From Psococerastis gibbosa (taxonomy: Eukaryota; Arthropoda; Insecta; Psocodea; Psocidae): 64,000 nt of DNA. The notes below the pieces were generated by a model, which was not told the origin of the DNA, did not search any database, and saw nothing but the letters and a program-made list of their open reading frames with translations. Location of the stretch: positions 36,169,419 to 36,233,418 of the forward strand of contig OZ020486.1 of assembly GCA_963971405.1 (NCBI GenBank), written 5' to 3'. Shown here piece after piece: positions 35,501 through 45,831 of this stretch. The number at the start of each line of letters is the position of its first letter. Position 1 is the first letter of the stretch. Made by a program: the position numbers and the translations under genes.

Positions 35501-36083
35501 ATTTGAGTGAGGAGCTGCTTGAAAAATGTACAGGTGTGGACCAGTTCAAAATGAGAGTAAAAGGAGGGACAGAGAGAGCAGCTTATGAAATGTTGAGCTC
35601 TACGCGAAATCTAGCCGAAATCAAGAGAGCCCGCATCGGGTGGCTACAGCACTTGGAACGAATGCCCAAAAATAGGGCAACAAGAGCAGCCTTACACAAG
35701 GTGCCCCAAGGGAGACGAGTAGGACGACCACGGATTGGTTCGCTGGATGACGTCGAGGTGGATCTGGTGCCCTTTGGCGTCGATGACTAGCGAAGGAGAG
35801 CGGGTGAAAGTTACATAAAGTAACATAGGTCCAGTTTAGGCATGTTGGCAACATCGCTGGCCATGCGACAAATAGTGCAGTCGTGAAGAGGTCCATCGAT
35901 CCTTTCGGGTTGTTCATCTTGCATATTGACATAGATATCAAAATATCTTGTAGGCAGTGCAATTTCGTAATATTAATAATTCCAGCGTACTTACCTTGAA
36001 TTTGTCCCATTGCCAATTGCTTGGTGTTATCGCGAATGTTTTAGGGCCGTGACCACTGTGCCGCACTTGTGAAAGAGCCAGAT
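32580..36083 (-). CDS. NDUFB5: NADH dehydrogenase (ubiquinone) 1 beta subunit 5 (SGDH), first exon not found
   Basis: The minus-strand exons are 36083-35995, 34695-34558, 34132-34026 and 32718-32580, all with GT/AG borders and matching phases. They encode RHSGHGPKTFAITPSNW, then a membrane segment FMVGAIPIIGVITYTNIFIG, then the family signature PEDYEPKHWEYYRHPITRF, and a charged tail ending YELKLGS. NDUFB5 is an accessory subunit of mitochondrial complex I in the inner membrane. The first found exon starts in phase 1, so an upstream exon with the start and targeting peptide is missing. I could not place it right of 36083. The introns hold three mobile-element remnants. Confidence 0.93.
33010..33090. 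repeat. Dispersed repeat shared with 44495-44590
   Basis: TAGTCCCGTGGAAG, then AATTGGTG and GAAGGCC.CATGT.A.ATGTTA, occur in the same order at both places with small indels. No ends are clear and the family is unknown. Confidence 0.5.
33096..33311. mobile_element. Harbinger-like palindromic MITE (TAA target)
   Basis: Arms of about 74 bp beginning GGCGGCTATTCCACCGACC are near-perfect inverted copies around a central AT-rich loop. TAA flanks both sides (33093-33095 and 33312-33314), the TWA duplication expected for PIF/Harbinger. It lies in an NDUFB5 intron. Confidence 0.82.
33405..33970 (+). mobile_element. LINE 3'-end fragment
   Basis: The frame 33431-33961 carries FAARARTGHITTNEYLHRF followed by SPVCRACGLA. 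This is the region between RNase H and the C-terminal zinc knuckle of non-LTR retrotransposons. The reverse transcriptase is absent and the last part drifts out of frame, so it is a dead, 5'-truncated copy in an NDUFB5 intron. Confidence 0.75.
34741..34903 (+). mobile_element. tRNA-derived SINE, copy 4 (best preserved)
   Basis: TAGCGTAGAGGTACGG (A-box-like) and GGTTCGAGTCC (B box) give a tRNA-like head. The body TTTCTGGCCATTCTTCGGAG and tail GCTAGGTTGGCTTAG match the copies in the ebony-2 introns. It sits just upstream of the NDUFB5 exon at 34558-34695, in the adjoining intron. Confidence 0.78.
35480..35830 (+). mobile_element. LINE C-terminal fragment
   Basis: The frame at 35503-35790 ends ARIGWLQHLERMPKNRATRA, then GRRVGRPRI and DDVEVDL. 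This is the classic tail of many non-LTR reverse transcriptases (RW-GH-RM followed by GRP). Only the tail remains. It is in an NDUFB5 intron. Confidence 0.8.
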
Positions 36084-36721
36084 CTGAAACCAACATTTTC
36101 CATATTTTTAGTTCTTTTAGGCTAACCCATTTCAAAAAAACACTTGCCGTCACTATTTCAATTTTAATGCTCAGGCTATTTGCTAGTAAAGAAAACAACA
36201 ATAACAACAAAAAATAGACCCTTCATTTAGTGTGACGTATCGCTCGTTTCCAAAGATTTACGGTAGATGATAGACAGCTGATTGTCGGCATTGGCGATAT
36301 AAATTCTTCCAAGCACCTTTAGGTAGGTAGCCCTGTCACCTATAGAAAATGTTTGGGGTCGGATGAAAAGTAAGCTGAGGCTAAGACCATTTGGACAGTG
36401 GGTGACCTGAAGACAAAATATGGCAGTTTTAATGATCCTGTAGAATGGCAGAAATCGGTGGCTCAATCAACCTTGGTCCATGACCCACCAAGGTGGGATA
36501 GATGGCTTCCAATGAGACTACAGAGCTGTCAAAAAGTCAAGGGAGAAGCTTCCAAGTTCCGAGAATGAATCGCAATTGTGGTTGTTGCACGTACTGACTA
36601 CTGATCGAAGATTTATGAAATAAGATTGTCTTGTGAATAAATGTTTCTTGTACTGTGTCTATGTTTTAGAAACTGACTTTAATAATTGTCGCCGATCCGT
36701 GAAAGTTAATAATGCATCATA

Positions 36722-37086
36722 ATGTACATCAACATAATTATTCAGAAACACAGTCACCATGCAAGACATGCCGGAGACCTTTCAGTCACAGCAGCCAGGC
36801 TGACATCCCGACTGCGCAGTCCACGAGCCGCAGGCATCCGCATATATAACGCTCTACCAGAAGCCATGAAACAGGAACCTACGGCTAATGCTTTCAAGAA
36901 AGCACTAACTAACTTTTTGATGCAACGAAGATAGTACAATCTGAAGCAACTTTGAAGCTACCTATATTTATTTATTTTTTTATATATTTCGTATTAGGAC
37001 GCTACATGACTGTGCTCAATGTCTGATTGTTATGGTTATAACATGTAACAAAGATGGGCAAATACACTTTGATTGATTGATTGATC
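36722..37086 (+). mobile_element. LINE (CR1/Daphne-like) 3' end
   Basis: The frame includes RLTSRLRSPRAAGIRIYNAL, then PEAMKQEPTANAFKKALTNF, the typical extreme C-terminus of CR1/Jockey-group LINEs. It is followed about 140 bp later by a (TTGA)n end near 37065-37086, as in elements with a microsatellite 3' end. Confidence 0.75.
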
Positions 37087-37696
37087 ATCTTACTACATTC
37101 TTACCTTCCTTCTACTTTAAAATGCGTCAGTTACCTGTCTCTTCGTATGCGCCTATAATAATAATCACAATCAGTTTACTTGCAGGCAAGCATTCCAATT
37201 TCCATTGGCAAGTAACTTGGAATGAAGGTAAGGTACCACTACCTACTGAACAAGTTTCATTGCAAATAAATAAATTACCTTTGGATTTTTTGCATAATAA
37301 TTCCCTACCAGTATTGATTTGCTGGATAGGTGATTTTAAAACACAACGGCGAGCAATTGAACTCCACACCACCACCATTTCAATTATTTTTCAATTCAAT
37401 TTCAATATTTTTATTTTCTTCTAGATAGTAAATATGGCGTCTGTCTACTGCTTTTTTTTATTATTGTTTTAGCGATCTAGTGGTGGATTTTCGAACTAAA
37501 AATACTTTGTGGCAGTAACGCAACTTGAATTGCGCCAAAATTTAAAAATGTTTCTTTCCTGATCTGATATTCCATAAATAGTAAATGAATGGTTTGGTTT
37601 GGCCATAACGCTTCCACTCCAAAATAACGTAATTTTAAACATTTTAGAATTGGATCCATAAGCATAGTAAGAGAACATTGCGTCCTCAGACGGAGG

Positions 37697-37954
37697 TGTT
37701 GAAATAAATTTTTTAAATTATAATTTTTGCTATTTCATAATAAAATAATAATAAAATTAAAAATAATAATAATGAAAATAAATATTAATTTAATAATATT
37801 TTTGTTTGTCTATGACATTGTCTGTGACACTGTTTAGAGTTTACAATGTTTTTTTTACTTCCTTGCTACAAAGATGGCGAATACACAATATTAATTCAAA
37901 GTGTGATATTTTTTTATCTATAAATTTAAAACCGATCCAAGGCATAACCCAACA
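37697..37954 (+). repeat. 5' LTR of the copia element
   Basis: It starts TGTTGAAATAAA and ends CATAACCCAACA. It is AT-rich and appears identical to the 3' LTR. Confidence 0.93.
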
Positions 37955-37968
37955 GGTTATGGGCCCAG
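37955..37968 (+). promoter_or_regulatory. Primer-binding site, half initiator-Met tRNA type
   Basis: GGTTATGGGCCCAG lies directly after the 5' LTR. It is complementary to the anticodon arm of initiator tRNA-Met, as in Drosophila copia, which primes with a 5' half of that tRNA rather than its 3' end. Confidence 0.8.
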
Positions 37969-38083
37969 ATAAATCGGGAAACCAAGATGTTCCGTAAAAT
38001 CAATTAAAAAGAAAAATTAAAAATAATAATTAAAATTGTCGCGTGTGCAAAGTGCTTGTGTAACCTAATCTTACCAGTACACC

Positions 38084-41000
38084 ATGCACGAAGACGTAAA
38101 AATTGAAAAATTAAATGGTCCAAACTACCTCACGTGGAAATTTCAAATAGATGTCATCTTAAAATCGATATATGCGTACGACATTGCAACCGGAACGGAA
38201 CCTTTACCAAGTATCCTTACCAAGGATAAAAAAGATGATACATCGTGGATAAAAACTGACATAAAAGCTCAACGACTAATTGTAACCTCAGTGGATAGCA
38301 GCCAAATTGTGCATTTACTAACATGTACAACATCAGCCGGAATGTATAAAGCATTAAATGATCTCTACAATAAGGACACTCATCAACAAAAATGTTCTCT
38401 TCTAACGGATTTTTACAACTTTAAATTGGAAGATGTCAACAAGGGAATTGCTGAAATAAAAATAATTATCCATAGACTAGCTTCATTGGGAGAAAAGTTA
38501 ACAGACGAGATGGTTGTAACAAAGATTGTATCTTCTCTTCCCGAAAAATTCAACGCCTTCAGAAGTGCTTGGGAGTCAGTCACTGCAAAAGATAAGACGC
38601 TTGCCAATCTTTTTTCTCGCCTTCAATTAGAGGACGAACGATGTGGAAACAACTCAGTAGCATTCAAAACACTAGCCCAAGGTAAAAGTACTCTATCTAA
38701 TTCTAATTTTAAAAATAAAAATGAACTTTTCTGTACGTATTGCAAATTAAGAAATCATAGGATTGAAAAATGTTTTAAAAAAGCTAGAGATGAAAGAAAT
38801 ACGCTTTATTGCGGAATTTGTAAAAAGAGGAATTCGCACCGATCCTCAGAGTGTTTTTTCCGTAACAGAAATAGAGAAAATGGTGACAGCAATAATAATA
38901 AAGTTTTTTTGGTATCTAAAAATTCCAATTACTTTAATAATAATAAAAGTATTAGCTTAGCTGTCGATAGTGCAGCAAGTAAACATTTAGTTAATAATTT
39001 AAATTGTCTTGAGAATAGTAATCCTGCAATATCAAAATTCAGTTTAGCAAAAAAGAATGAATCCTTATTTGGAACGGCCATAGGAACATTAAAGAGTGAG
39101 AGTGTGACATTAAACAATGTAGTTTACGTACCGGAGTTATCTCAAAATCTTCTTTCTGTTAAAAAAATCACCGATAAAGGTGGGTTTGTATTATTTTCAA
39201 AAGGAAACGTAGAAATTATTAATTCAAAATTCGAAACTGTCATGGAAGGTAAAGAAAATAACGGTTTGTTCGTTGTTAATTTAAAATATGGTAAAAACCA
39301 AAATTTAAAAAATAGAGAAAATATTTTTTCTGTGAATGATTATGACGACATTTATGAATGGCATAGAAAATTAGGTCATATTAGTTTTAAAAATTTGCAA
39401 AGACTTGCAACAATGTCAGATGGAATAAAAATAACTAAAAATTCTTTAGATATTAAAAATTGTGAAATTTGTATTAAAGCTCGACATGCTCGTGATCCCT
39501 TTAGTGGAAATTTAAAGCGTGCTACTCGAATGCTCGAAATAATTCATAGTGACGTCGAAGGTCCCTTTGAAATTGAATCTATTGATCAATGCAAATATTA
39601 TGTATCAATAATTGATGATTTTACGTGTTATAGTGAAGTACATCCTATAAAAGCAAAATCAGACGCAGCAAATGTTATAAAAAATTTTATTTTGCGAGCC
39701 GAAAATGAAAAAGGTTTAAAAGTATGCAGATTTAAATGTGACGGTGGAGGTGAATACCTGCCATTAAAACAATGGTTTTATAATAGAGGAATATTTTTTG
39801 ATGTAACTGCTAGTTATAGTCCTCAAATGAACCCTCGTTCAGAAAGATTAAATCGGACAATTACTGAAAAAATAAGAAGTTTACTCTTTGATAGTAATGT
39901 TAATAAAAATTTATGGAGTGAAGCGGCTAAGACAAGTTGTTTTTTACTTAATCGCAGTCCAACAGTTAATAGCAAGGCAACGCCTATAGAAAATTGGACT
40001 GGAAAAAGACCAGATTTAAAAAATTTAAAAATTTTTGGTTCTGAAGCTTATGCCAAAATTCTACCTCGTGTTAAGAAGCTTGATGAAAGATCAAGAAAAT
40101 TGATATTCGTTGGTTATAATCATAATGGTTATCGTTTGTTTGACCCAAACATTAAAAAGATTGTTATTTCTAGGGATGTTATTTTTCCTGAAAACTCACT
40201 TAAAATTAAAAATAAGCTAAAACCTGAAGAAATGGTAAAACTTGATTTTAATGTTTCAGAATTTTTCAAGGATTCAGAGTCTGAATCAGACAAGCACCAA
40301 GTGAGCCCACGTAGAGTCAATGAATCTGTGGAGGAAATAATCAGTGAAAATGATCCTGACGGTGAGTCTGAATCAGAACCTGAAACTCCAAAGGAATACC
40401 CTTATAAATTAAGAAGTAGAATTAATCTACGGAAACCTGCTACACTTGATGATTGTGAAACTAATTTAACTGATCTATTTGATGATAGCGTATATTTAAC
40501 GTTTGAAGAAGCCGTAAAAGGCAATGAATGTAAAGAATGGGTAGATGCTGTAGAGAAGGAGAAAGAATCGTTGATTTCTAATAAAACTTGGATTTATATT
40601 CCAAAAGCAGAAGCTGAAAATAATAAGATTTTGACTTCTCGCTGGATTTTTCGCAAAAAAGATAATAATACTTTTAAAGCCAGACTCGTTGTAAGAGGTT
40701 TCGAACAAGAAAATGGCATAGATTTTACCGATATATTTAGTCCAGTGGTAGATTCAAATAGTTTACGATTGTTATTTGCTTTAGCAGCAAAGAAAAAAAT
40801 GCTAATTGCTTCATTTGATATAAAATCTGCATTTTTAAATAGCGATCTTAATGAGAAAATTTTTATGCATATTCCGGAAGGATTTAAAAACGCTAAAAAC
40901 AAAGACAAAGTATGTCTATTAAAAAAGTCATTGTACGGACTTAAACAATCTCCAGCATTGTGGAATTCTAAGTTGAATGATTATTTATTATCGATTGGTT

Positions 41001-41980
41001 TACAGAGATTAAAATCAGATCCTTGTATTTATTGTAATACTGATAAAAGCTTGATAATTTCAATTCATGTTGATGATGGATTAATAATAAGTAAAAATGA
41101 ATTGATGTTGAATGATTTTGTAAAAAAGCTAAGCAAACTTTGCGAAGTTACCTATAACAAAGACATAAAGAAATATGTAGGTATTGAAATTTTGAGAACT
41201 AAAGCTGGTATAAAAATTAGCCAGGAGAAATATGTTGAAAACATGCTTAAAACTTATAATATGTCGGAAGCAAATTCTGTTAAAACTCCAATATGTAATC
41301 AAAAGTCAGATAACAGTAAAAATATATCCTTTCCATACCGCGAAGCAGTCGGTAGTCTCTTATATTGTTCTACTAAAACACGACCAGATATAACTTTCAG
41401 TGTGAATTATGAAAGTCGTTGTATTGAACCTAAAACTGATAATGTTTCCGATGTCAAAAGAACTTTAAGATATTTAAAAGGTACAAAGAATTTAGGAATA
41501 ACTTATAATGGTTCAAATTGTAATAAACTAATTGCATATTCAGATGCAAGTTACGCAGATGATGAAATATCTCGGAAAAGTACCACAGGTTTCGTGATTT
41601 ACTATTGTGGCGGACCTGTAGCTTGGTGTTCAAAGAAACAAAATATTGTAACACTTTCCACTACTGAAGCTGAATATATAGCAGCTGCAGAATGTCTAAA
41701 AATGTGTTTGTTTTTGAAATCTTTAATCCAGGAATTAACTGGTGAAAAATTGGAAATCTTACTATTTGTTGATAATACTAGTACAATTGAAGTAATGAAA
41801 ACTGGTTGTGGAAAACGAACAAAGCACATAGATGTAAGATATAAATTTATTACTGATCTAGTAAAGAACAAGGTAGTAGAAGTAAAACATGTTCCAAGTA
41901 GTGAACAAGCAGCAGATATTTTTACAAAAGCTCTACCTAATTCTTCATTTGAAAAGTTTAGAAAAATGCTTGTTGATTAA
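38084..41980 (+). CDS. Copia-type gag-pol polyprotein of the LTR element
   Basis: A single frame encodes 1298 residues. The parts in order are gag (about 1-210), two zinc knuckles (about 215-262), protease around LAVDSAASKHL (about 290), integrase from its zinc region WHRKLGHI (about 425) through the core (about 480-650), reverse transcriptase (about 850-1100, with YGLKQSPALW and HVDDGL) and RNase H around AYSDASYADD (about 1150-1290). The order is that of Ty1/copia. The element is recorded here as a recent fossil. Confidence 0.95.
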   Translation: MHEDVKIEKLNGPNYLTWKFQIDVILKSIYAYDIATGTEPLPSILTKDKKDDTSWIKTDIKAQRLIVTSVDSSQIVHLLTCTTSAGMYKALNDLYNKDTHQQKCSLLTDFYNFKLEDVNKGIAEIKIIIHRLASLGEKLTDEMVVTKIVSSLPEKFNAFRSAWESVTAKDKTLANLFSRLQLEDERCGNNSVAFKTLAQGKSTLSNSNFKNKNELFCTYCKLRNHRIEKCFKKARDERNTLYCGICKKRNSHRSSECFFRNRNRENGDSNNNKVFLVSKNSNYFNNNKSISLAVDSAASKHLVNNLNCLENSNPAISKFSLAKKNESLFGTAIGTLKSESVTLNNVVYVPELSQNLLSVKKITDKGGFVLFSKGNVEIINSKFETVMEGKENNGLFVVNLKYGKNQNLKNRENIFSVNDYDDIYEWHRKLGHISFKNLQRLATMSDGIKITKNSLDIKNCEICIKARHARDPFSGNLKRATRMLEIIHSDVEGPFEIESIDQCKYYVSIIDDFTCYSEVHPIKAKSDAANVIKNFILRAENEKGLKVCRFKCDGGGEYLPLKQWFYNRGIFFDVTASYSPQMNPRSERLNRTITEKIRSLLFDSNVNKNLWSEAAKTSCFLLNRSPTVNSKATPIENWTGKRPDLKNLKIFGSEAYAKILPRVKKLDERSRKLIFVGYNHNGYRLFDPNIKKIVISRDVIFPENSLKIKNKLKPEEMVKLDFNVSEFFKDSESESDKHQVSPRRVNESVEEIISENDPDGESESEPETPKEYPYKLRSRINLRKPATLDDCETNLTDLFDDSVYLTFEEAVKGNECKEWVDAVEKEKESLISNKTWIYIPKAEAENNKILTSRWIFRKKDNNTFKARLVVRGFEQENGIDFTDIFSPVVDSNSLRLLFALAAKKKMLIASFDIKSAFLNSDLNEKIFMHIPEGFKNAKNKDKVCLLKKSLYGLKQSPALWNSKLNDYLLSIGLQRLKSDPCIYCNTDKSLIISIHVDDGLIISKNELMLNDFVKKLSKLCEVTYNKDIKKYVGIEILRTKAGIKISQEKYVENMLKTYNMSEANSVKTPICNQKSDNSKNISFPYREAVGSLLYCSTKTRPDITFSVNYESRCIEPKTDNVSDVKRTLRYLKGTKNLGITYNGSNCNKLIAYSDASYADDEISRKSTTGFVIYYCGGPVAWCSKKQNIVTLSTTEAEYIAAAECLKMCLFLKSLIQELTGEKLEILLFVDNTSTIEVMKTGCGKRTKHIDVRYKFITDLVKNKVVEVKHVPSSEQAADIFTKALPNSSFEKFRKMLVD

Positions 41981-42073
41981 ACTTTTTATTGTATTTCTAT
42001 ATAATGAAGGAATTTTATTTTATTTTACTAAAAGTTTGGAATTTAATTATTCATGCAAAAATTAAGGGGAGGA

Positions 42074-42331
42074 TGTTGAAATAAATTTTTTAAATTATAA
42101 TTTTTGCTATTTCATAATAAAATAATAATAAAATTAAAAATAATAATAATGAAAATAAATATTAATTTAATAATATTTTTGTTTGTCTATGACATTGTCT
42201 GTGACACTGTTTAGAGTTTACAATGTTTTTTTTACTTCCTTGCTACAAAGATGGCGAATACACAATATTAATTCAAAGTGTGATATTTTTTTATCTATAA
42301 ATTTAAAACCGATCCAAGGCATAACCCAACA
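42074..42331 (+). repeat. 3' LTR of the copia element
   Basis: It appears identical to the 5' LTR. The purine-rich stretch AAGGGGAGGA just before it is the expected polypurine tract. Confidence 0.93.
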
Positions 42332-42378
42332 GGAGGAAGTTAGGCCCATATGACAATATATATATAGGCTATTATGTT

Positions 42379-43165
42379 TCCAATATAGGGTTTCTCTCGT
42401 GACTTCGTGGAAACGAAACAATGTGTACAGTATTAAAATCAAATAAATTTGCAAAATTTTCACATGAACAGATAGGCCTATATTGTTAAAAGTTAAAAAA
42501 TTAAAAATCAGTTACAGCTGTTTCGGTGTTACACCATCATCAGTTTAACAAGTTTCTACCTGACATTAAGCTCTAAACCATGGGAAGGGGGAGGGGAACA
42601 GTTGCAGTCAGGTCGAGGAGTGGGGAAGGATGTATGAAAGTTATGTCATTTACCAGATTACAACCATTGTCAATGCTTTTTTTTATTTCAACACACTCTA
42701 TTCTGTCTAATAGCTTCCCCTTCCTGCAGTCATGTAAAATTATAAAAGCTGAGAATTCCGAAGTATGTCCAGAGGTAGTTAAGTGTTCCGCGAAAGCTGA
42801 GTCGCAATCTTGTTTACCAACTGCCCTGCGGTGCTCGTTGATCCGATTTTTGAAGTTGCGGCCTGTTTGGCCAATATAAGTAACATTACAGTTATTGCAG
42901 CACAGTTGGTAAACACATGACCTTCTGGAATTCTCAATTATAAGTCCTAACAGTTAATAAAAATCTTGCCTAAGTTAGACATGGTCGAAAAAGAAACAAT
43001 CTTGCCAGTAGGTACTTCGTTCTACTATTCTCCCTACCTTGAGACTAATATCACCCACGTACGGTATCTTAGTATATTGTCTGGTCTCTCTACTTTTTAA
43101 CTTTTAACAATATATATGTTTATGTGGAAATTGTGCAAACGTATTTGATTTTAATACTTTACACA
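42379..43165 (-). mobile_element. Penelope-like element 2, 5'-truncated, with inverted ends
   Basis: A 15-bp duplication ATAGGCTATTATGTT flanks it (42364-42378 and 43166-43180). The minus strand encodes IPYVGDISLKVGR, a diverged join, then a GIY-YIG endonuclease part YIGQTGRNFKNRINEHRRAV and FAEHLTTSGHT. Arms at about 42422-42498 and 43092-43165 are inverted copies. A 43-nt extension (42379-42421) lies between the left duplication and the left arm. The reverse transcriptase is lost. It lies close beside the copia element. Confidence 0.85.
42505..42550 (-). ncRNA. Hammerhead-ribozyme-like core in Penelope-like element 2
   Basis: The minus strand reads CTGATGA, then TGGTGTAACACC, which folds as GGTG/CACC, then GAAAC. 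This is the hammerhead core order, known in Penelope-like elements. One extra base lies between CTGATGA and the stem, and I find no strong stem I, so activity is doubtful. Confidence 0.4.
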
Positions 43166-43555
43166 ATAGGCTATTATGTTGTTCTGTGGGTAGGCCTATC
43201 GCAGAGGTTTCAATTTTTTATGTTGTTACATACCTAACAACAATTTAGGGCCACAGAGTACTTATTTAATTTTTTAGGAAGCCTCTACACAAGCAGGAGA
43301 ATAATAATTAGAGAAAGGAAGACATTGAAAATTGACGGGAATGGGGTTCGAGCCCCAGTCTCCACCATTCCTGTTCTTGTTCATTTTTCCATGTCTTCCT
43401 TTCTGTAATCTATGTCGGGGACAACGTAGCAACTAACTTAGTTGGACAAAGGTGAGATGTGCACTAGTGGTGCACTAGAGTTCCATATAGGAGAGGTGGG
43501 ATACTCGAGGACGGTAAAAATATTTTTTGAGTCTTGGGGACACCTGCAACCGAAT

Positions 43556-44112
43556 CATGGCGATTTAGGATTATTATAATACCGCGCTACCGGGGTTTAT
43601 TCAATAGTTTTAAACAATTGGGTTCGATGGCATAGTGGTAGCTTGTTCGTAGGTACTTGTGCGAGTCTCTACACATCATGCGATCGGTGACCTGTTGTAA
43701 TTCAACACAGGTATTACCTACCGAGGCGACTGAAGAGGTTATTCGGATACATTTGTATCATTGAATTGTTTGTATGGGAATAATATTTTTATAAAAAATT
43801 AAAATAAAATAAAAAATGCGCGGGAAATTCAAATTGATAAATTAATATTTTTGGTGAGGTTTCAATTTTTTTTCTCCCTTAGATGTAAGCACATTACTTA
43901 AAATTCTTATTATATATTTCAAAATTCTACCTGTACATTTTAATGTTTACTAGTATTTCCTTCAATTATTACACAATGCAACTATTCTCTTGTATTCAAA
44001 TAATTTGAATTTCCCGCGCATAGTTTTAACACTGTCACGTGGCACATTGCTACTGCGGTATTAGAAAGAAACCCTGGTATTATAATAATTCCAAATCGTC
44101 ATGATCGGGCTA
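43556..44112. repeat. Nested inverted repeats, including a MITE at 43816-44021
   Basis: ATGCGCGGGAAATTCAAAT at 43816 faces its reverse copy ending at 44021. Outside them, GATTTAGGATTATTATAATACC near 43561 faces GGTATTATAATAATTCC near 44083. Between the outer and inner arms, near 43618-43760, is a tRNA-like stretch GGCATAGTGGTAGC. The layout suggests a small MITE inside an older inverted-repeat element. Confidence 0.55.
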
Positions 44113-45032
44113 TGGTACGTTTGGAAGTACGCTTTCAGAACGACCAAGACTGAACAGCCTAGATTCTACTGCTTCATCATCTGACTATGGTTGTGTAAGC
44201 CTTTTGCAATTATAGGCTATATTGAAACAGTAGAGGTTAGTAGGTAGTAGGTACTGAACTAATGGAACATTCTATATATAATATATGCCTAGTATTTATA
44301 CGATAATTGACAACTATAGCTTTCTGAATATAGTGCCGCAGTTCTCCTGATAGCAACAATATAATTATGCTTCTGAAACTAGGGCCTAGTAGTGAAAAAA
44401 CATACCTTGCAAGCAAGATTTTTTGAGCATTGTGATACATGATGTAGGGTAAATTATTGAATTTGATTCGTACAAAAAACTATTAGATTGATAGTCCCGT
44501 GGAAGGAGTTCAAGAACTGTGGCAAATTGGTGCTAATGAAGGCCACATGTCATATGTTATATGCATCGAATTTTAAAGGAGCATTTCTGTTGTGGTTGAG
44601 TGCTGGCTATACGCTGCTGGGACTAATGATACGCCAACTAATAGCGAAACACACAGATACCTGACATAATGAGTAACCAGAAGAACCTTGCGTAAAACCT
44701 CAGATTATTATATGATGCGAGCCGGGTTTCAATAAGCCAGACTGCTAAAGAGGAGGATGCTGTCTTCTTCCAGAGTCTTTGTTCATGGTCTCTCCATTAT
44801 ATTTTCAATATTCTTCTTTTTTCCACATTTCATATTTTTGTTCTGTCCATAAGTGCACCATATTTCACTTCCGTAAAAGGTGTAACGGATTTAGAATATG
44901 TGAAGAAATGGCGGGAGGCAGAGTGGCCATGCGCAAGCGCAACTGATATTGATAGACAAACTTAAACTTGTAGAAGGTTGCTTCTTAAAGAGTAAAGAGA
45001 AAGTTTTCCGTTCAAAGATTTTTTAATTATTA

Positions 45033-45221
45033 ATGAACGTATGCTATTCCATTGGAAAGGAATGGAGTAGGGAGTACCCCTTGGCCCGCCGCGCCGCTGC
45101 CTACGGGCCACCCCAGCTGAAGCAGGGAACTAATAAGAACAAGATGCTAGAAGTATGTAAGACCATGGACCTCCAGTTCTGGATCCACCTGCCTACTACA
45201 AGAAGAGACATTGATAAGAAG
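45033..45221 (+). CDS. Possible exon, unrecognised
   Basis: The frame reads GKEWSREYPLARRAAAYGPP, QLKQGTNKNKMLEVCKTMDL, then FWIHLPTTRRDIDKK and a GTACCT donor-like site at 45222. The bases are more GC-rich than the surroundings and the peptide looks real. No partner exon is visible and the family is not recognised. It could be a transposon or host exon. Confidence 0.3.
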
Positions 45222-45831
45222 GTACCTATTGCAATTCATATATATTTAGTATATCACAGCCTGCTGACATTTCATTTATCGTACATAGTAATAAACATGT
45301 GAAGTGTATTTAAGTATAGTATGTTAGACATTTTTTAGATACTGCCCATTGGAAGGCAGTGTTCTACGTAGGTAGTTATTATACATACAAGGGATATTCA
45401 TCTAGCTATTGAGATGGCGACTAATGTTAGACTTTCCGAAAATTTCTTCACAACTTTTCATTTCATGACCCCCTGAGCCTAAAACCACCCTCCGTTCAAA
45501 ATAATATAATATATACATGTACAGTATATCGATTTTAGGAAACACTCTAACTTCCGTAAATATTAACTGATTTGTCTGATTTTGATGAGACATGGCACAA
45601 AAATTGATCATATAATTGTCTTGATCGAGTTCGTTAACCAGCTAGATCCACTATTTAGTTACAAGATGGCGGCCGGTTGAAACCTTATATAACTCATATC
45701 TGTTAATATTGGTCGCAGAGGAATGAATTAAAATTTGACTGAAGCCCGTATTATTATCTACAATAATGGTGATCAACACTTTTAACGACAAATCAACGAT
45801 TTCAAGATGACATCCAGACCCAGTCAAAGTA

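Larger units (their letters stand above)
37697..42331 (+). mobile_element. Ty1/copia LTR retrotransposon, looks whole and very young
   Basis: Two 258-bp LTRs (37697-37954 and 42074-42331) begin TG, end CA and appear identical base for base. The 5-bp duplication GGAGG flanks the element (37692-37696 and 42332-42336). Identical LTRs mean a very recent insertion. One gag-pol frame spans the interior. The family is copia by domain order, with integrase before reverse transcriptase. No breaks are evident to me. Confidence 0.95.
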
